A stretch of DNA of 64,000 bases, from the NCBI RefSeq assembly GCF_000237805.1, contig NZ_CM001376.1:1416349-1480348 (forward strand), given 5' to 3'. Each line of letters begins with the position of its first letter. Position 1 is the first letter of the stretch. The notes below the pieces were generated by a model. That model was not told the origin of the DNA. It saw only the letters and a program-made list of their open reading frames with translations, and searched no databases. Below, in pieces: positions 7,091-17,432 of this stretch. A program made the translations under genes and the position numbers. Source of the stretch: Jonquetella anthropi DSM 22815. Its GTDB lineage: Bacteria > Synergistota > Synergistia > Synergistales > Dethiosulfovibrionaceae.

Positions 7091-10000
7091 TGGTCTGTCC
7101 TCACGCTCACGATCTGAGAAAGCCCCGGCTCGCTCATGGTGACGCCGAACATGGTGTCGGCCCCCTCCATGGTCTGACGCCGATGGGTCATGACGATCAG
7201 CTGAACCCGGGTCGCGTATTCGGCGGCCAACTGGGCGAACCGGCTCAGGTTGACCTCGTCAAGCGCCGCGTCCACCTCGTCGAGGACGGCCAGCGGTGCT
7301 CCGGCGGTCTCCATGGCGGCAAAAAGAAGAGCCAGAGCCGTGAGGGACTGTTCGCCGCCCGAAAGCTGCGCCAACAGGAGCGTTTTCTTTCCCGGTGGGC
7401 GGGCGGTGATTTCAACGCCGCTGTCCCACGCCCCCGCCTCTCCCTGCCATGACAGGTGCGCTTCGCCGCCGCCGAAGAGCCGGCCGAACAGGCTGTTGAA
7501 TCGGACGTCGATTTGATCCATCGCTTTTGAAAAGAGCTCGGCGGCCTGCCGGTCCGCCTGCGCGATGACGTCCTGAAGCGACCTGATGCCATTTTTGACG
7601 TCCGCCGTCTGGTCGTTCAGGTACGTCAGCCGCCCGTCAAGGGACGCCTGCTCGTCCAACGCGCCGACGTTGACCGGACCTAACTCGCGCAGAGCCCGCT
7701 CCGCATAGCGGGCTGCCGATTCAACCGCTTCGCGCCGCTCGTCGCCCGGGGCAAAACTCTCCGGGTACGGCCACCGCGCTTCGCTGGCCGAGATCATTTC
7801 CTCCAAGCGGACGTTGCTTCTTTCGGCGTCAGCTTCGACGGCGGCGCGTTCAGCACGGATTTTTTCCAGCCGAGCCGAGGCCGCGTCCGATCGGCGGATG
7901 AGCCGCTCCGTCCGAGCGGCGTCAGAAGCGCCGCTTCTCTCCAGCTCGTCAAACAGGCCCCGAAGGTCTGACATCTGAGCCTCCAGAGCCCGCCGCCGGG
8001 TTAACGCTTCGGTCTCCTGCTCCTTCGCCCCGTCAAGCCTCGTCTGAGCGGTTCGGCGGTCGTTTTCGAGCCGTACCAGCTGGGACGACAGGGCCATCTC
8101 TTCGCCGAGCAGGCGCTGAAGTTCCTGCTTGGTGTGGTCGGTCCGCTCCTGCGCCAAAAGCTCTTCGCCCCGAAGCTGGGGCAGCGCGTCCTCGGGAGCG
8201 GCGTCGTTCCCATCCGGCGAGGCGGCGAGCGATTCAATTTCACGCTCCAGCTCTTTGAGACGGCTTTCCGTCTCCGAGGCGTAACGCTGCCACTCTTCCT
8301 GTTTCTGCTGGAACCGACCGCGGCGCTCTTCCAGCTCTGCCAACTCGGCGGAAACGGCACGCAAACTGTTTTGAAGTCCTTCCAACTCTTCTTTTGCCCG
8401 GGACGTGACGGCCCGGTGACGGTTCAGCTCTTCCTGTGCGGTCTTCTCCGCTTCCTCGGCCTGAGTCAGCTCGGCTCTCAGTCGCCTCGACGCCGCTTGA
8501 GCTTCCTCAAGGCGGGCGGCCAGCTCCGCGGCCTGACGGCGCGCCGAGATGGCGCCAGCATGAGAACTTTTTCCGCCGCTGACGGCCCCGGACGGCGAGA
8601 AGACCTCGCCTTCGAGCGTGACGACCGAGAAATGAGCGCCTCGGCTGAGCGCCGCGCCGGTCGCGTAGTCTTCCACAACCAGCACGCCTCCCAGCAGGTG
8701 ATCGACGGCCTTTTTCCACTCCGGCGCTGGCTTGACTAATTCGGACGCCCGGCCGATTACGCCCTTTCCTGACGGCAGAGCGCCAAGCCGCGCTTGGCAC
8801 CGCTCCAACGGCAGGAAGGTCGCCCGCCCGCCGGAACGCCCTTTCAGCAGGTCGATGCCCTTCTGGGCGGACGCGGTGTCCTCCACCAGAAGCCAATACT
8901 GCCGCCCGCCGAGATACGCTTCCATTGCCGCAGCCAGCTCGGCGGGGCACTCGAACGATTCGGCGGCTGGGCAGGCTTTGATGTCGAGTTTCCCCAATGA
9001 GATGGCAGCTAAGACCATCTGAACCGGACGGGGATACGCGCTTTCAGCGGCCGACGACCGGGCGGCCTCCAGCTCGCCTTCAAGGGAAGCGGCAGTCCGC
9101 CGCGCGCCGGCCTGGCGCATGGACAGGTCCTGCGCGAGGGACGTGGCGTTTCTCATTCCCTCGACCAGCTCTTCGGTTCGGTCTTCCAGCGCCTCAAGGG
9201 CTCTGTCCCCGCGGGCCACGCAGTCGGTGAGCCGCCGGTGTTCGGCTTCCAGCTCGGCCTGCCAGGCCTCCGCCGCGGCGGTTGAACTGGCTGCCCCTGA
9301 CAGGCGCCCCCGCGCGTCCGCCAGAGCCTCCTGATACGAGGCCCGACGCTCGGTCAGCTCGGACAACTTTTTCTGCCGAGACGCGGTCGCGTCGCTCTGC
9401 CGGCGAATACGATCCTCCAGCTCGGCGATCCGGCCGGACAGCTCGGCCAGCCGAGTCTGACACTCGGAAAGCCGGGCCGACGCGCTCTTGCGGTCTTGGG
9501 CCAGTTTCGTTTGGCCCGCGCAGAGCCGCTCTTTTTCCTCGTCCAACCGACTCAGCGCGAAGGCGTTTTCCCGAATCGTCCCCTGAGCGGCCGTCTCTGC
9601 CTGCCGGGCGTTTTCGAGCATCGGCGTCAGCTCGTCCTGCCTCTCCTGAAGCTGAGCCCGGCGCTTGAGGTACTCGTCGCCCCGGCGGCGAAGCCGATCG
9701 AGCTGGCTCGACCAGCCGGCGTTCCACCAAGTGGCCCTGCTGAAGCCGGCCTGCAGTTTTTCGCCCCGAGCCTTCGCGTCGGCAAGACGCCGCTCTTCTT
9801 CAAAGCGCCGCAGGTGGTACAGCCGGCCATTCAACGTTTCCAGACGTGCCTCAAGCTCCTGAGCCCGCTTGGCAAGGGCGGCCTGAGGGGCGATTTCATC
9901 CCGACGGGCCGTCAGCTCGCCGATCAGCGTCTGAAGGCGCAGCAGCTCGTCCTGAGCCTCTTTCAGCTCAAGCGCGGCGTCGTCCCGACGGCGGCGGTAC

Positions 10001-10482
10001 CTGTCCACGCCGAACAGCTCTTCCAGCTGAAGGCGGCGCTCTTTGGGCCGCTGGGAGATCGCCTCGGTCACTTCTCCCTGACCGATAAACGCAAACCGCT
10101 CCCCGCCCAACCCGACTTCTTCTTTGAACGCCCCTAAGTCACCAAGGCGAATTTTCACGCCGTCAGCCCAAATTTCCGCCCCGGACTGGGAAAGACTTCG
10201 CCGCAGCGTCGGGTGAGTCGCCCCGTCGGACAGCTGAACGGTCACCTCGGCTTCGCTCGCCTCGACCATGCCGGCCGAGCCCTGAAAAATCAGGTCCGAC
10301 TGGCGGGCAATTCGCAGTCTGGACGCGCTGCTCTCCCCAAGCGCCCAGCGCAGGCCGTCCAAGATGTTGCTCTTGCCGCTCCCGTTCGGCCCCACGATAG
10401 CGGTGAAACCGGGGGCGAAGGGCATTTGGTGAGTGCCGCCGAAACTTTTGAAGTTTTTAAGAGTCAGTCGTTCGATATACAC
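7081..10482 (-). CDS. smc: chromosome segregation protein SMC
   Basis: A 1133-residue SMC ATPase, the core of bacterial condensin. Walker [10 protein letters not shown] is at residues 31-39. Two long coiled coils flank a hinge at about 480-640 (ending near [17 protein letters not shown]). The C-terminal head carries the ABC signature [15 protein letters not shown] (from about 1040) and Walker [13 protein letters not shown] (about 1065). The start is GTG with GGAGGAG and 7-nt spacing, and it overlaps the end of rng by 26 bp. The length is slightly below the usual 1170-1190. ScpA and ScpB are not in this window. Confidence 0.97.
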   Translation of the reverse strand: MYIERLTLKNFKSFGGTHQMPFAPGFTAIVGPNGSGKSNILDGLRWALGESSASRLRIARQSDLIFQGSAGMVEASEAEVTVQLSDGATHPTLRRSLSQSGAEIWADGVKIRLGDLGAFKEEVGLGGERFAFIGQGEVTEAISQRPKERRLQLEELFGVDRYRRRRDDAALELKEAQDELLRLQTLIGELTARRDEIAPQAALAKRAQELEARLETLNGRLYHLRRFEEERRLADAKARGEKLQAGFSRATWWNAGWSSQLDRLRRRGDEYLKRRAQLQERQDELTPMLENARQAETAAQGTIRENAFALSRLDEEKERLCAGQTKLAQDRKSASARLSECQTRLAELSGRIAELEDRIRRQSDATASRQKKLSELTERRASYQEALADARGRLSGAASSTAAAEAWQAELEAEHRRLTDCVARGDRALEALEDRTEELVEGMRNATSLAQDLSMRQAGARRTAASLEGELEAARSSAAESAYPRPVQMVLAAISLGKLDIKACPAAESFECPAELAAAMEAYLGGRQYWLLVEDTASAQKGIDLLKGRSGGRATFLPLERCQARLGALPSGKGVIGRASELVKPAPEWKKAVDHLLGGVLVVEDYATGAALSRGAHFSVVTLEGEVFSPSGAVSGGKSSHAGAISARRQAAELAARLEEAQAASRRLRAELTQAEEAEKTAQEELNRHRAVTSRAKEELEGLQNSLRAVSAELAELEERRGRFQQKQEEWQRYASETESRLKELEREIESLAASPDGNDAAPEDALPQLRGEELLAQERTDHTKQELQRLLGEEMALSSQLVRLENDRRTAQTRLDGAKEQETEALTRRRALEAQMSDLRGLFDELERSGASDAARTERLIRRSDAASARLEKIRAERAAVEADAERSNVRLEEMISASEARWPYPESFAPGDERREAVESAARYAERALRELGPVNVGALDEQASLDGRLTYLNDQTADVKNGIRSLQDVIAQADRQAAELFSKAMDQIDVRFNSLFGRLFGGGEAHLSWQGEAGAWDSGVEITARPPGKKTLLLAQLSGGEQSLTALALLFAAMETAGAPLAVLDEVDAALDEVNLSRFAQLAAEYATRVQLIVMTHRRQTMEGADTMFGVTMSEPGLSQIVSVRTDQWE

Positions 10483-11944
10483 GTGACGGCTCCTCCCGCT
10501 CCCATGGGCTCTGCGCCTGCGTCAAAATTTTGCGGCTGTCTCCGAGAGCCTCTATGCGCCAGTCGGTTCGTGACGCGCCGGGTAGCCCCCGAAGCACGAT
10601 CCGCCGACCGAACGTCTCTTCCCATCCTTTGAGCCACTTCTGCGCCACAATTTGGGCCAGCTCGTCGTTCATAGCCACCAGAGCCCAGCCGGACGACGAC
10701 CCGGCGAAAGCCTTGCGCAGCCGGCGCTTGACCGACGCGGCCAGCGCTTCGTCCTTCCACGTCCGGCCTTCGCAGCAGGACGAGCAGGGCTGGGTCATCT
10801 GAGAGCGCAGGTCCAACCGTGTCCGCTTGCGGGTCACTTCCGCTAGGCCGAGGCTCGTCATGCCGTAAACTCGGACCTTGTTCGGGTCGGCGGCCGAAGC
10901 GTCTTTCAGCGCGTCCAGCACGGCCGTTCGGTCCGCCTCGCTCTCCATGTCGATGAAGTCGACGATGACGATGCCGCCGATGGCCCGAAGGCGTATCTGC
11001 CGGGCAATTTCCCGCGCGGCTTCCAGATTGGTCGTTTTCACAGTGGCGCTCAATGAGCTGCCGTCCACGCACTTTCCCGAGTTCACGTCGATGGCGGTCA
11101 GAGCCTCGGTCTGGTCGATGACCAGATACCCGCCTGACGGCAGCCAAACCTTCGGCCGAATGAGCGATTCGATTTCTTGGGTCAGTCCGCAGTACTCGAA
11201 CAGGTCGATTCCCTTCTCCAGCAGGCTGACCTGGCCGCTCCAGCCCGCCCCAGCCGCGGAGACAAACCCTTTGACCGCGTCAAAAGCCTCCCGGCTGTCG
11301 GTGACCACCTCGGAAATATGATGGGCCAACTCGTCCCGAAGGGCCCGAATCAGGAAGCCGTCCTCCTGCCACAAAACGCCCGGCGACATCCGAAGCTTGG
11401 CGCTCTGCTCTATTCTCTCCCACTGCTCCTGAAGCTGGGCCAGATCCGTTGCCAAGTCCTCGTCGGCCGCGTCCTGAGCGGCTGTGCGGATTATTACCCC
11501 GCCGCGCTCAACGCTCCCCACCAATGCCCGCAGGCGCTGACGGTCCTTCGCCGAGCCGATTTTCCGCGACACGCCCACGCTGCCGGCGAACGGCAGATAC
11601 ACAAAAAAACGCCCCGGCAATGAGACCTGAGGCGTTACGCGAGCGCCCTTGCTGCGCCGCGGCGTTTTCGTCACCTGAACGATCAGCTCGCCGTTCTCGT
11701 GGACGCTGAATCCCTTGGCGTCGGCCAAGTACAAAAAGCCGTTGCGCCCGTCGCCAAGGTTGAGAAACGCCGCGTTCATGCCGCTCACAATGGACTCGAC
11801 CCGGGCAAGGTAGATGTCCCCGCTTTGCTGCACCGGACGGCCGTGCTCCACGTACAAGTCGCGCAGCCTTCCGTCCTCGACGACCGCGACGCGGCGCTCC
11901 TCTTCGTCCAGCATGTTGGCGTAAATTTTCACGTCCTGCGTCAC
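10457..11944 (-). CDS. rng: ribonuclease G (Rne/Rng family)
   Basis: A 495-residue endoribonuclease for rRNA and mRNA processing. It has an S1 RNA-binding domain near residues 35-110, a catalytic DNase I-like segment with metal-binding Asp in AIDVNSGK and VDFIDME, and a zinc-link cysteine pair (PCSSC) just after RSQMTQ. It lacks the long RNase E scaffold tail, so RNase G is the better name. GTG start with AAGGAGG at 7 nt. The upstream DUF2344 gene overlaps it by GTGA. The radical SAM, DUF2344, rng order is a recurrent arrangement in Firmicutes-like genomes. Confidence 0.95.
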   Translation of the reverse strand: MTQDVKIYANMLDEEERRVAVVEDGRLRDLYVEHGRPVQQSGDIYLARVESIVSGMNAAFLNLGDGRNGFLYLADAKGFSVHENGELIVQVTKTPRRSKGARVTPQVSLPGRFFVYLPFAGSVGVSRKIGSAKDRQRLRALVGSVERGGVIIRTAAQDAADEDLATDLAQLQEQWERIEQSAKLRMSPGVLWQEDGFLIRALRDELAHHISEVVTDSREAFDAVKGFVSAAGAGWSGQVSLLEKGIDLFEYCGLTQEIESLIRPKVWLPSGGYLVIDQTEALTAIDVNSGKCVDGSSLSATVKTTNLEAAREIARQIRLRAIGGIVIVDFIDMESEADRTAVLDALKDASAADPNKVRVYGMTSLGLAEVTRKRTRLDLRSQMTQPCSSCCEGRTWKDEALAASVKRRLRKAFAGSSSGWALVAMNDELAQIVAQKWLKGWEETFGRRIVLRGLPGASRTDWRIEALGDSRKILTQAQSPWEREEPSRVYRTTDS

Positions 11945-12561
11945 GCGCGTTCGCCTCCTTCAGGCGTCAGAAGCGGCACGACGGCCTCCCCGTTCCACGT
12001 GCCGAGTGCCAGCCGGGCGATGCAGATTTCCGGCCAGCCGGCGATCTCTTGGCGCTCGGTCAGAGCTCGAACCAGCATGCCGATCCCCAGCGCCGACGGG
12101 GAGGACAGGGTCAGTTCCAACCCCGTTTCGTCCCGGCTGAGATTCAGCAGGCCGTCGCCGTAACAGTCCCGGGCCGCCGGCTCAACTGCCTCCCAAACGG
12201 GACGGTTTCTCGGGCACACCCAGTAAGAAGCCGCGTCGATGACCTTATTCAACACCCGCCCGTCAACGTCCCGACAGGCCAAGAAACGAAAGCCCGTCGG
12301 GGCGGCGGCGTTGAACCGGTCCAAAAATTCCCGCTCGGTCACCGCCTCAAGGGGCCACAGCTCGGCCAGCTCGCCTAACGACGGCACGCCGACCGGCAGC
12401 GCCGGCCCCATGACAATTTTTGCGTGAGGGGAAAAACCTTCGGTCAGCTCCAAGCTGAACCCAGCACGGCGGGCGATTCGCCCGAAAAGCTGCGGAAGTT
12501 CGACGTGCCGGACAAAGCACGAGTACCCGCGCTTCTCGAAAAGGATTCTCTTCCGACTCAC
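11941..12561 (-). CDS. DUF2344 (TIGR03936-type) radical SAM-associated protein
   Basis: A 206-residue protein starting at a GTG that overlaps the preceding stop as GTGA. The N-terminus (KRILFEKRGYSCFVRHVELP, then LTEGFSPHAKIVMGPALPVG) is the characteristic DUF2344 pattern. The family is nearly always next to, or fused with, the TIGR03960 B12-binding radical SAM protein, as here, and the pair is thought to act together. Its reaction is not established. A longer reading frame up to 12714 overlaps the radical SAM gene and is unlikely to be used. Confidence 0.88.
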   Translation of the reverse strand: MSRKRILFEKRGYSCFVRHVELPQLFGRIARRAGFSLELTEGFSPHAKIVMGPALPVGVPSLGELAELWPLEAVTEREFLDRFNAAAPTGFRFLACRDVDGRVLNKVIDAASYWVCPRNRPVWEAVEPAARDCYGDGLLNLSRDETGLELTLSSPSALGIGMLVRALTERQEIAGWPEICIARLALGTWNGEAVVPLLTPEGGERA

Positions 12562-14384
12562 TTCTGTCCCCCCGACCAATGACAGCCCCGCCCCTGCCAG
12601 CCACACCCGGAACAACCGCCGGTTCGACAGTCGGGCGTGACAGAAGCCGCGTAGGCCTTCTGCCGTTCCCGCCATAAAAACGACCGGCTCACGCCGCAGT
12701 CGATGTGATCCCACGGCAGCCCTTCATCCTTGCCGCGCGGCCGGTGAGCGTACCAGCTCGGGTCGATCCCGGCGTCGGAAAAGCCTTTCATCCACGCGTC
12801 AAGCGAGAACGTGTCGCTCCAGCTGTCCAAGCGACTGCCGTTTTTCCAAGCCAGAAAAACAGCCCGCCCCACGCGCCGGTCGCCGCGGGCCAAGACGCCT
12901 TCGATAAAGCTCTGGCTGGACTCGTGGTATTTCAGGTTCACGTGCCGGTTGCGCAGGTTGCGCTTGAGCCATTGCCCTTTAGCGGCCAGCTCTTCCCAGC
13001 TGTTCTGAGGCTCCCACTGGAACGGCGTGTGCCCCTTTGGGACAAAACCGGCCACAGAGGCGTTGATCGACGCCCTTTTCGTGTGCCGTCGGCCGATCTC
13101 AGCGGAGTTCTCGCACAGCCGCAGGATACCAGCCAAATCCTCTTCAGTTTCGGTCGGCAGGCCCATCATGAAATAGAACTTCACCTTCTGCCAGCCCATG
13201 GAAAACGCCGCCTCTACGGCGCCGTACAGGTCCTTTTCGGTCACGCCCTTGTTGATGACGTCCCGCAGGCGCTGCGTTCCGGCCTCCGGCGCCAAGGTCA
13301 GGCCGCCCTTTTTCAGCGTGGCAAGTTCCTCGGCCAGACCGACAGAAAACGCGTCAACCCGCAGGCTGGGCAGGCTGATTTTCGTGCCCCGGCGGGCCAT
13401 CTCCGGCGCTAAGTCAGCCAACAGTCGGTCGATCTGAGGGTAGTCGCAGCTGGCCAGCGACACGAGGCTACACTCCTCCCACCCGGTCCGATCTAAAAGC
13501 CGGGTCACCGACTCCTCGACGGTCTGAAGGCTCCGCTCCCGTACCGGTCGGTAAGTCATGCCGGCCTGACAGAACCGACAGCCTCTGGAGCAGCCGCGGA
13601 AGAGCTCCACCACAGCCCGATCGTGGACGATCGACGACGCCGGCACGATCATCGACTGGGGCGCAATCGCATCCATATCGTGCCAGACCGGCTTGGCAAC
13701 GGGCAGAGGTGAGGCGGCGCTGAAGTGAACGCCGTCGCCATCATAGGCACAGTCCACCAGAGACGGAACGTAGCACCCCGGGACGGAACTTGCCGCTTCA
13801 AGCCGCTGCCGCCGAGGCCGGCCTTTCGTCCGGGCTAGGCAGTCCAACAGCGCGGGCAGCTGCGCCTCCCCGTCGCCTAACGAAAAAATATCCACAAACG
13901 ACGCCATCGGCTCGGGAGTCATCGCCCCCGGGCCGCCGCCGATCACTATTGGACTGCGTTCGTCCCGGTCAGACGAAAGCAGGGGCACGCGTCCCAAGTC
14001 GAGCATGGTCAGCATACTCGTAAAGCTCATCTCGTGCTGAAACGTAAAACCTATCGCGTCGAACTCCGCCAAGGTTCGGCCGCTTTCTACCGACTGGAGA
14101 GGACGTCCGGCGCGGCGCATCAGGCCTTCCATGTCCGTCCAAGGGCAGTACGCCCGTTCGCAGTCGTAGTCGGTGCCGTTTTTGATCAGCTCATACAGGA
14201 GCTGAAACCCCAGATAGCTCATGCCAACCTCGTACACGTCGGGGAAGCACAGGCAAATTCGAAGCTTTGCCTGCAGCTTGGGCGGACGGGCTCCCCACTC
14301 ACAGACCGCGTAGCGGGTCGGCATCTTCGCCCCGGCGATCAACGGCCACTGGGGATCGTCAAACTCAGCGAAGCGATATGCCAC
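12558..14384 (-). CDS. TIGR03960-family B12-binding radical SAM protein
   Basis: A 608-residue protein. An N-terminal cobalamin-binding-like region (CLCFPDVYEVGMSYLGFQLL, with IGGGPGAMTPEPM) precedes a radical SAM core with CSRGCRFCQAG, the CxxxCxxC cluster motif. The C-terminal tail is cysteine-rich (CGVSRSFLW, then CRTGGCSGCGW). I chose the GTG at 14384, which has GGGAGG with 8-nt spacing; an ATG-like start at 14429 lies deeper inside rodA. It overlaps rodA by 20 bp and the DUF2344 partner by 4. The substrate is unknown; an RNA or tRNA modification is a common guess given the neighbours. Confidence 0.9.
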   Translation of the reverse strand: MAYRFAEFDDPQWPLIAGAKMPTRYAVCEWGARPPKLQAKLRICLCFPDVYEVGMSYLGFQLLYELIKNGTDYDCERAYCPWTDMEGLMRRAGRPLQSVESGRTLAEFDAIGFTFQHEMSFTSMLTMLDLGRVPLLSSDRDERSPIVIGGGPGAMTPEPMASFVDIFSLGDGEAQLPALLDCLARTKGRPRRQRLEAASSVPGCYVPSLVDCAYDGDGVHFSAASPLPVAKPVWHDMDAIAPQSMIVPASSIVHDRAVVELFRGCSRGCRFCQAGMTYRPVRERSLQTVEESVTRLLDRTGWEECSLVSLASCDYPQIDRLLADLAPEMARRGTKISLPSLRVDAFSVGLAEELATLKKGGLTLAPEAGTQRLRDVINKGVTEKDLYGAVEAAFSMGWQKVKFYFMMGLPTETEEDLAGILRLCENSAEIGRRHTKRASINASVAGFVPKGHTPFQWEPQNSWEELAAKGQWLKRNLRNRHVNLKYHESSQSFIEGVLARGDRRVGRAVFLAWKNGSRLDSWSDTFSLDAWMKGFSDAGIDPSWYAHRPRGKDEGLPWDHIDCGVSRSFLWRERQKAYAASVTPDCRTGGCSGCGWQGRGCHWSGGQK

Positions 14385-15570
14385 GGTTTGGTCCTCCCCA
14401 ACCTGCCGATCGGCCGGACAGCGAGTCAACCAGCTTCAGCCCCACCGTGTCAGGTACGGCCGAGTCGAGCCGCTCCAGCTTGTCCAGCGCGCCCTGTTTT
14501 GCCACAAGCGCTACCGCCAGGACGGCGGCCACGAGAGAGCTGCCGCCGTAGCACATGAACGGCAGGGGCAGACCAGTGATCGGCAGAAGGCCCATGCTCA
14601 TGCCAATCGCCTCGAAGAACTGGAACCACAGCCAGCCGATCAGAGCGACGATCCAAATCTTGTTTTCCAGCTCCCGGGTTCGGCGGGCGACGGCGGTCAG
14701 CCGCCAAAGCAGCACGCCGTACAGCGCCAGCAAAAGACAGCTGCCCACAAAGCCAAATTCCTCCGCGAACACGCTGAACACAAAGTCAGTGTGCGGTTCG
14801 GGGAGAAAGCGCAGCTTGCTCTGGGTGCCGTGCATAAATCCCTTTCCCAACAGCCGCCCGGAGCCTACGGCGATTCGGGACTGGATGACGTTATAGCCGG
14901 CCCCAAGGGGGTCGAGCGCCGGCTCAATGAACACCAAAAGCCGGTTTCGTTGATACTCTTTGAGGAAGAACCACGCTCCAGGAAGAACGGCCAGAACACA
15001 GCCAGCCAGACCACCCAGATATTTGCCTGGAGCGCCGGCCGCCACGAGAGCGAAAAACGTTATTGTCCCGTAGACCAACGCGCTACCCAAGTCGGGCTGA
15101 ACTAACACCAAAATCCCCGCCACCCCCGCGAGCGCGAGCGCTCCGAGGAAGCGGGGAAACGTATCAGGACAGAACAAGCGGCACTGCTGCGCCAACACGA
15201 GGGCAAGGGCTATTTTGACGAACTCGGACGGCTGAATCGACACGCCGGAGAAGCCGAACCACGCCTGAGACCCCTTGGTTCGGCTTCCCACGAAGAGAAC
15301 CGCGACCAGCAGGAAACAGCCGGCCGCGTAAATGACATAGCTATAGTGCAGGAGAGCCGGCATGTCCAGCTTCCAGACAGCCAAGGCCGCCGCCAGAGCG
15401 ACAGCCCCCCACGTCAGCTGACGAAGCGCGTAGTGGAACCCATTGCCCGACGCTCCATTGCCGGCGCTGTAGATGGACAGAAGCCCCGCCGAGAAGAGCG
15501 CCGCCAAGACGACGAACAGCGTTTTGTCGGAAGCCCTGAACAGCTCTCCCAGCGTCCGACGCTCAAACAT
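14365..15570 (-). CDS. rodA: rod-shape SEDS glycosyltransferase RodA
   Basis: A 401-residue polytopic inner-membrane protein of the FtsW/RodA/SpoVE family, with about ten hydrophobic segments. It polymerises peptidoglycan glycan strands in elongation. Signature regions include GSRTKGSQAWFGFSGVSIQP, SEFVKIALAL, and near the end ITGLPLPFMCYGGSSL. I call RodA rather than FtsW because mrdA (PBP2) and mreBCD are in the same cluster. It lies directly downstream of minE (2-nt gap). A small soluble tail of about 40 residues follows the last membrane segment. Confidence 0.95.
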   Translation of the reverse strand: MFERRTLGELFRASDKTLFVVLAALFSAGLLSIYSAGNGASGNGFHYALRQLTWGAVALAAALAVWKLDMPALLHYSYVIYAAGCFLLVAVLFVGSRTKGSQAWFGFSGVSIQPSEFVKIALALVLAQQCRLFCPDTFPRFLGALALAGVAGILVLVQPDLGSALVYGTITFFALVAAGAPGKYLGGLAGCVLAVLPGAWFFLKEYQRNRLLVFIEPALDPLGAGYNVIQSRIAVGSGRLLGKGFMHGTQSKLRFLPEPHTDFVFSVFAEEFGFVGSCLLLALYGVLLWRLTAVARRTRELENKIWIVALIGWLWFQFFEAIGMSMGLLPITGLPLPFMCYGGSSLVAAVLAVALVAKQGALDKLERLDSAVPDTVGLKLVDSLSGRSAGWGGPNRGISLR

Positions 15571-15572
15571 TC

Positions 15573-15875
15573 CTACTGTTTGGAAGCGCGGACACCTGAA
15601 ACTTGACTGCCCCGCTTGAGCCGCAGAACGGGAATGCTCGCCTCAAGAGCCACCTGCCCGGCCGAATCGTCTCTGTCCATGCCCAGCTCGATGTTCTTCT
15701 CGTCCACATCCATATACCGGGTGATCACTTCGATCAAGTCAGCCCGCAGCGCGTTCATCAGCTCGGGTGTGATGTCCGTCCTATCGTGAATTAAAACAAG
15801 CTGAAGGCGCTTTTTGGCGGCTTGGCTTGACGGCGTTTTCTTTCCAAAAAGGCACTCTAAAAATCCGAGACGCAT
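15573..15875 (-). CDS. minE: cell division topological specificity factor MinE
   Basis: A 100-residue MinE. The N-terminal amphipathic and MinD-binding part (LGFLECLFGKK) is followed by the family core LQLVLIHDRTDITPELMNAL and the dimer domain ending in the EASIPVLRLKR strand. It displaces MinD from the membrane and drives pole-to-pole oscillation, keeping the division inhibitor away from midcell. ATG with GTAGGAGG. It lies 11 nt after minD, in the order minC-minD-minE. Confidence 0.96.
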   Translation of the reverse strand: MRLGFLECLFGKKTPSSQAAKKRLQLVLIHDRTDITPELMNALRADLIEVITRYMDVDEKNIELGMDRDDSAGQVALEASIPVLRLKRGSQVSGVRASKQ

Positions 15876-15886
15876 CCTTCAACCTC

Positions 15887-16690
15887 CTACGAACGCTTGA
15901 AGAACTTCAGCAGCGACGACAGGAAACCGCCCTTGTGCAGGCTGTTCACGTCGATGAAGGGAACTTCCTCGCCGAGGATCCGGCGGGCGATATTGTCGAA
16001 CGCCATGCCGGCGTACGACGACGGGGAAAGGGTCAGAGGCTCGCCCCGGTTGGAGGACACGACGACCGAGTCGTCTTCGGGGACGATGCCGATCAGCTTG
16101 ACCGACAGGATGTCCAGCACGTCGTCCACGCTGAGCATCTCGCCGCTTTGAACCATGCCGGGCCGCAGGCGGTTGACCACCAGCCGAATAGAACTCTTGC
16201 CCTGAGACTCCAGCATGCCGATGATCCGATCCGCGTCTCGAACCGCCGACACGTCGGGCGTGGTCACAACCAGAGCCTCATCAGCTCCGGCAGACGCGTT
16301 GCGGAACCCTGACTCGATGCCAGCCGGGCTGTCGAGAATGATGAAGTCAAAATCGGGCTTGAGCTGCTCGCACAGGTCTTTCATCTGGTCGGCGGTCACG
16401 CAGTCCTTCGTGCGGGTCTGAGCCGCCGGCAGCAGCGTCAGGCCTTCAACGCGCTTATCCCGAATCAGCGCCGCTTTGAGGCTGCAGTTGCCCTCGATGA
16501 CGTCCACCAGATTGTAGACGATCCGATTTTCCAGCCCCAAAATCACGTCGAGGTTGCGAAGTCCGATGTCCCCGTCCACCACGACGACTTTTTTGCCCTT
16601 TCGAGCCAAAGCCATGGAAACGTTGGCGGTCGTCGTGGTCTTGCCCACGCCGCCTTTCCCCGAAGTAACGACGATCACTCGTGCTGACAT
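15887..16690 (-). CDS. minD: septum site-determining ATPase MinD
   Basis: A 267-residue deviant Walker ATPase: SGKGGVGKTTTTANVSMAL at about residues 11-29, with the signature lysine of ParA/MinD proteins, and IILDSPAGIE. The C-terminus ends in an amphipathic membrane-targeting helix (GFLSSLLKFFKRS). It recruits MinC to the membrane, and MinE stimulates its ATPase. ATG with AGGAGG at 6-nt spacing. A 73-nt gap separates it from minC, the widest gap in this part of the cluster. Confidence 0.97.
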   Translation of the reverse strand: MSARVIVVTSGKGGVGKTTTTANVSMALARKGKKVVVVDGDIGLRNLDVILGLENRIVYNLVDVIEGNCSLKAALIRDKRVEGLTLLPAAQTRTKDCVTADQMKDLCEQLKPDFDFIILDSPAGIESGFRNASAGADEALVVTTPDVSAVRDADRIIGMLESQGKSSIRLVVNRLRPGMVQSGEMLSVDDVLDILSVKLIGIVPEDDSVVVSSNRGEPLTLSPSSYAGMAFDNIARRILGEEVPFIDVNSLHKGGFLSSLLKFFKRS

Positions 16691-16763
16691 GGTGTTCCTC
16701 CTGTCGTCTGTCCGCTATTGCGCGGTTTTTTGACCGATAGACAGCTCCCGCGGGCTGTTCGTT

Positions 16764-17432
16764 TTACGCGTTGTTGGTGTCGATCCTCAGTTCCTTGGCG
16801 ACGAACACGCCGTTTCTCAGCGCTATGGACACGGGCCGACCCCACCACGGGCAGTCGGCCGGGTCTTTTGTCACGCTGACGGTCGTGCCGATCCGAATGT
16901 GGTTGGCCATGTAGCTCATCGCGATGACCGTAGCCTCATTATCTCCGCCGTAGCCGGCATGCACAAGCCCTTTCAGCGTTCCTAGGATGCAGACCGAGCC
17001 GGTCGCCTGAATTTCCGCCCCGTCGTGCAGGTTCCCCACCAGAATGACGTCGCCGTCGTGCTGAAACGATTGGCCGGACCGAAGCGGATGGGAGAGAATG
17101 GCCGTCGTGCTGTCGGTCACCATGGGCCGATGTGATGCCTCGTCCGCCAATCCCAAGTTGGACAGCACCTGACGGGTCACGTCGTTGGACGACTCCCAGC
17201 CCTTGACAATCAGATCCTGAATTTCCACCACGTCCGTCAGGAGGTGGAGAATCCAGTGACGGCTCACTTCCAAATCCCCAAAATCGAAAACCAGCGGAAT
17301 GCCTCGGGCAGTTTGGCCGGCGTCTTTCAGGCTCTTGCCTACGTCCGATACGGTCGGCAGTCCGGACGGGAACGAAACCTGCAGTATGGCGCCCCGCCCT
17401 CTGAGCATTACGTCAGTTTTTTGCTCTGTCAT
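16764..17432 (-). CDS. minC: septum site-determining protein MinC
   Basis: A 222-residue MinC. The N-terminal domain (residues 1-105) is poorly conserved as usual. The C-terminal beta-helix domain carries HPLRSGQSFQHDGDVILVGN and VHAGYGGDNEATVIAMSY, with the RSGQ motif needed for MinD binding. It inhibits FtsZ polymerisation away from midcell. The gene overlaps the end of mrdA by 20 bp. Confidence 0.95.
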   Translation of the reverse strand: MTEQKTDVMLRGRGAILQVSFPSGLPTVSDVGKSLKDAGQTARGIPLVFDFGDLEVSRHWILHLLTDVVEIQDLIVKGWESSNDVTRQVLSNLGLADEASHRPMVTDSTTAILSHPLRSGQSFQHDGDVILVGNLHDGAEIQATGSVCILGTLKGLVHAGYGGDNEATVIAMSYMANHIRIGTTVSVTKDPADCPWWGRPVSIALRNGVFVAKELRIDTNNA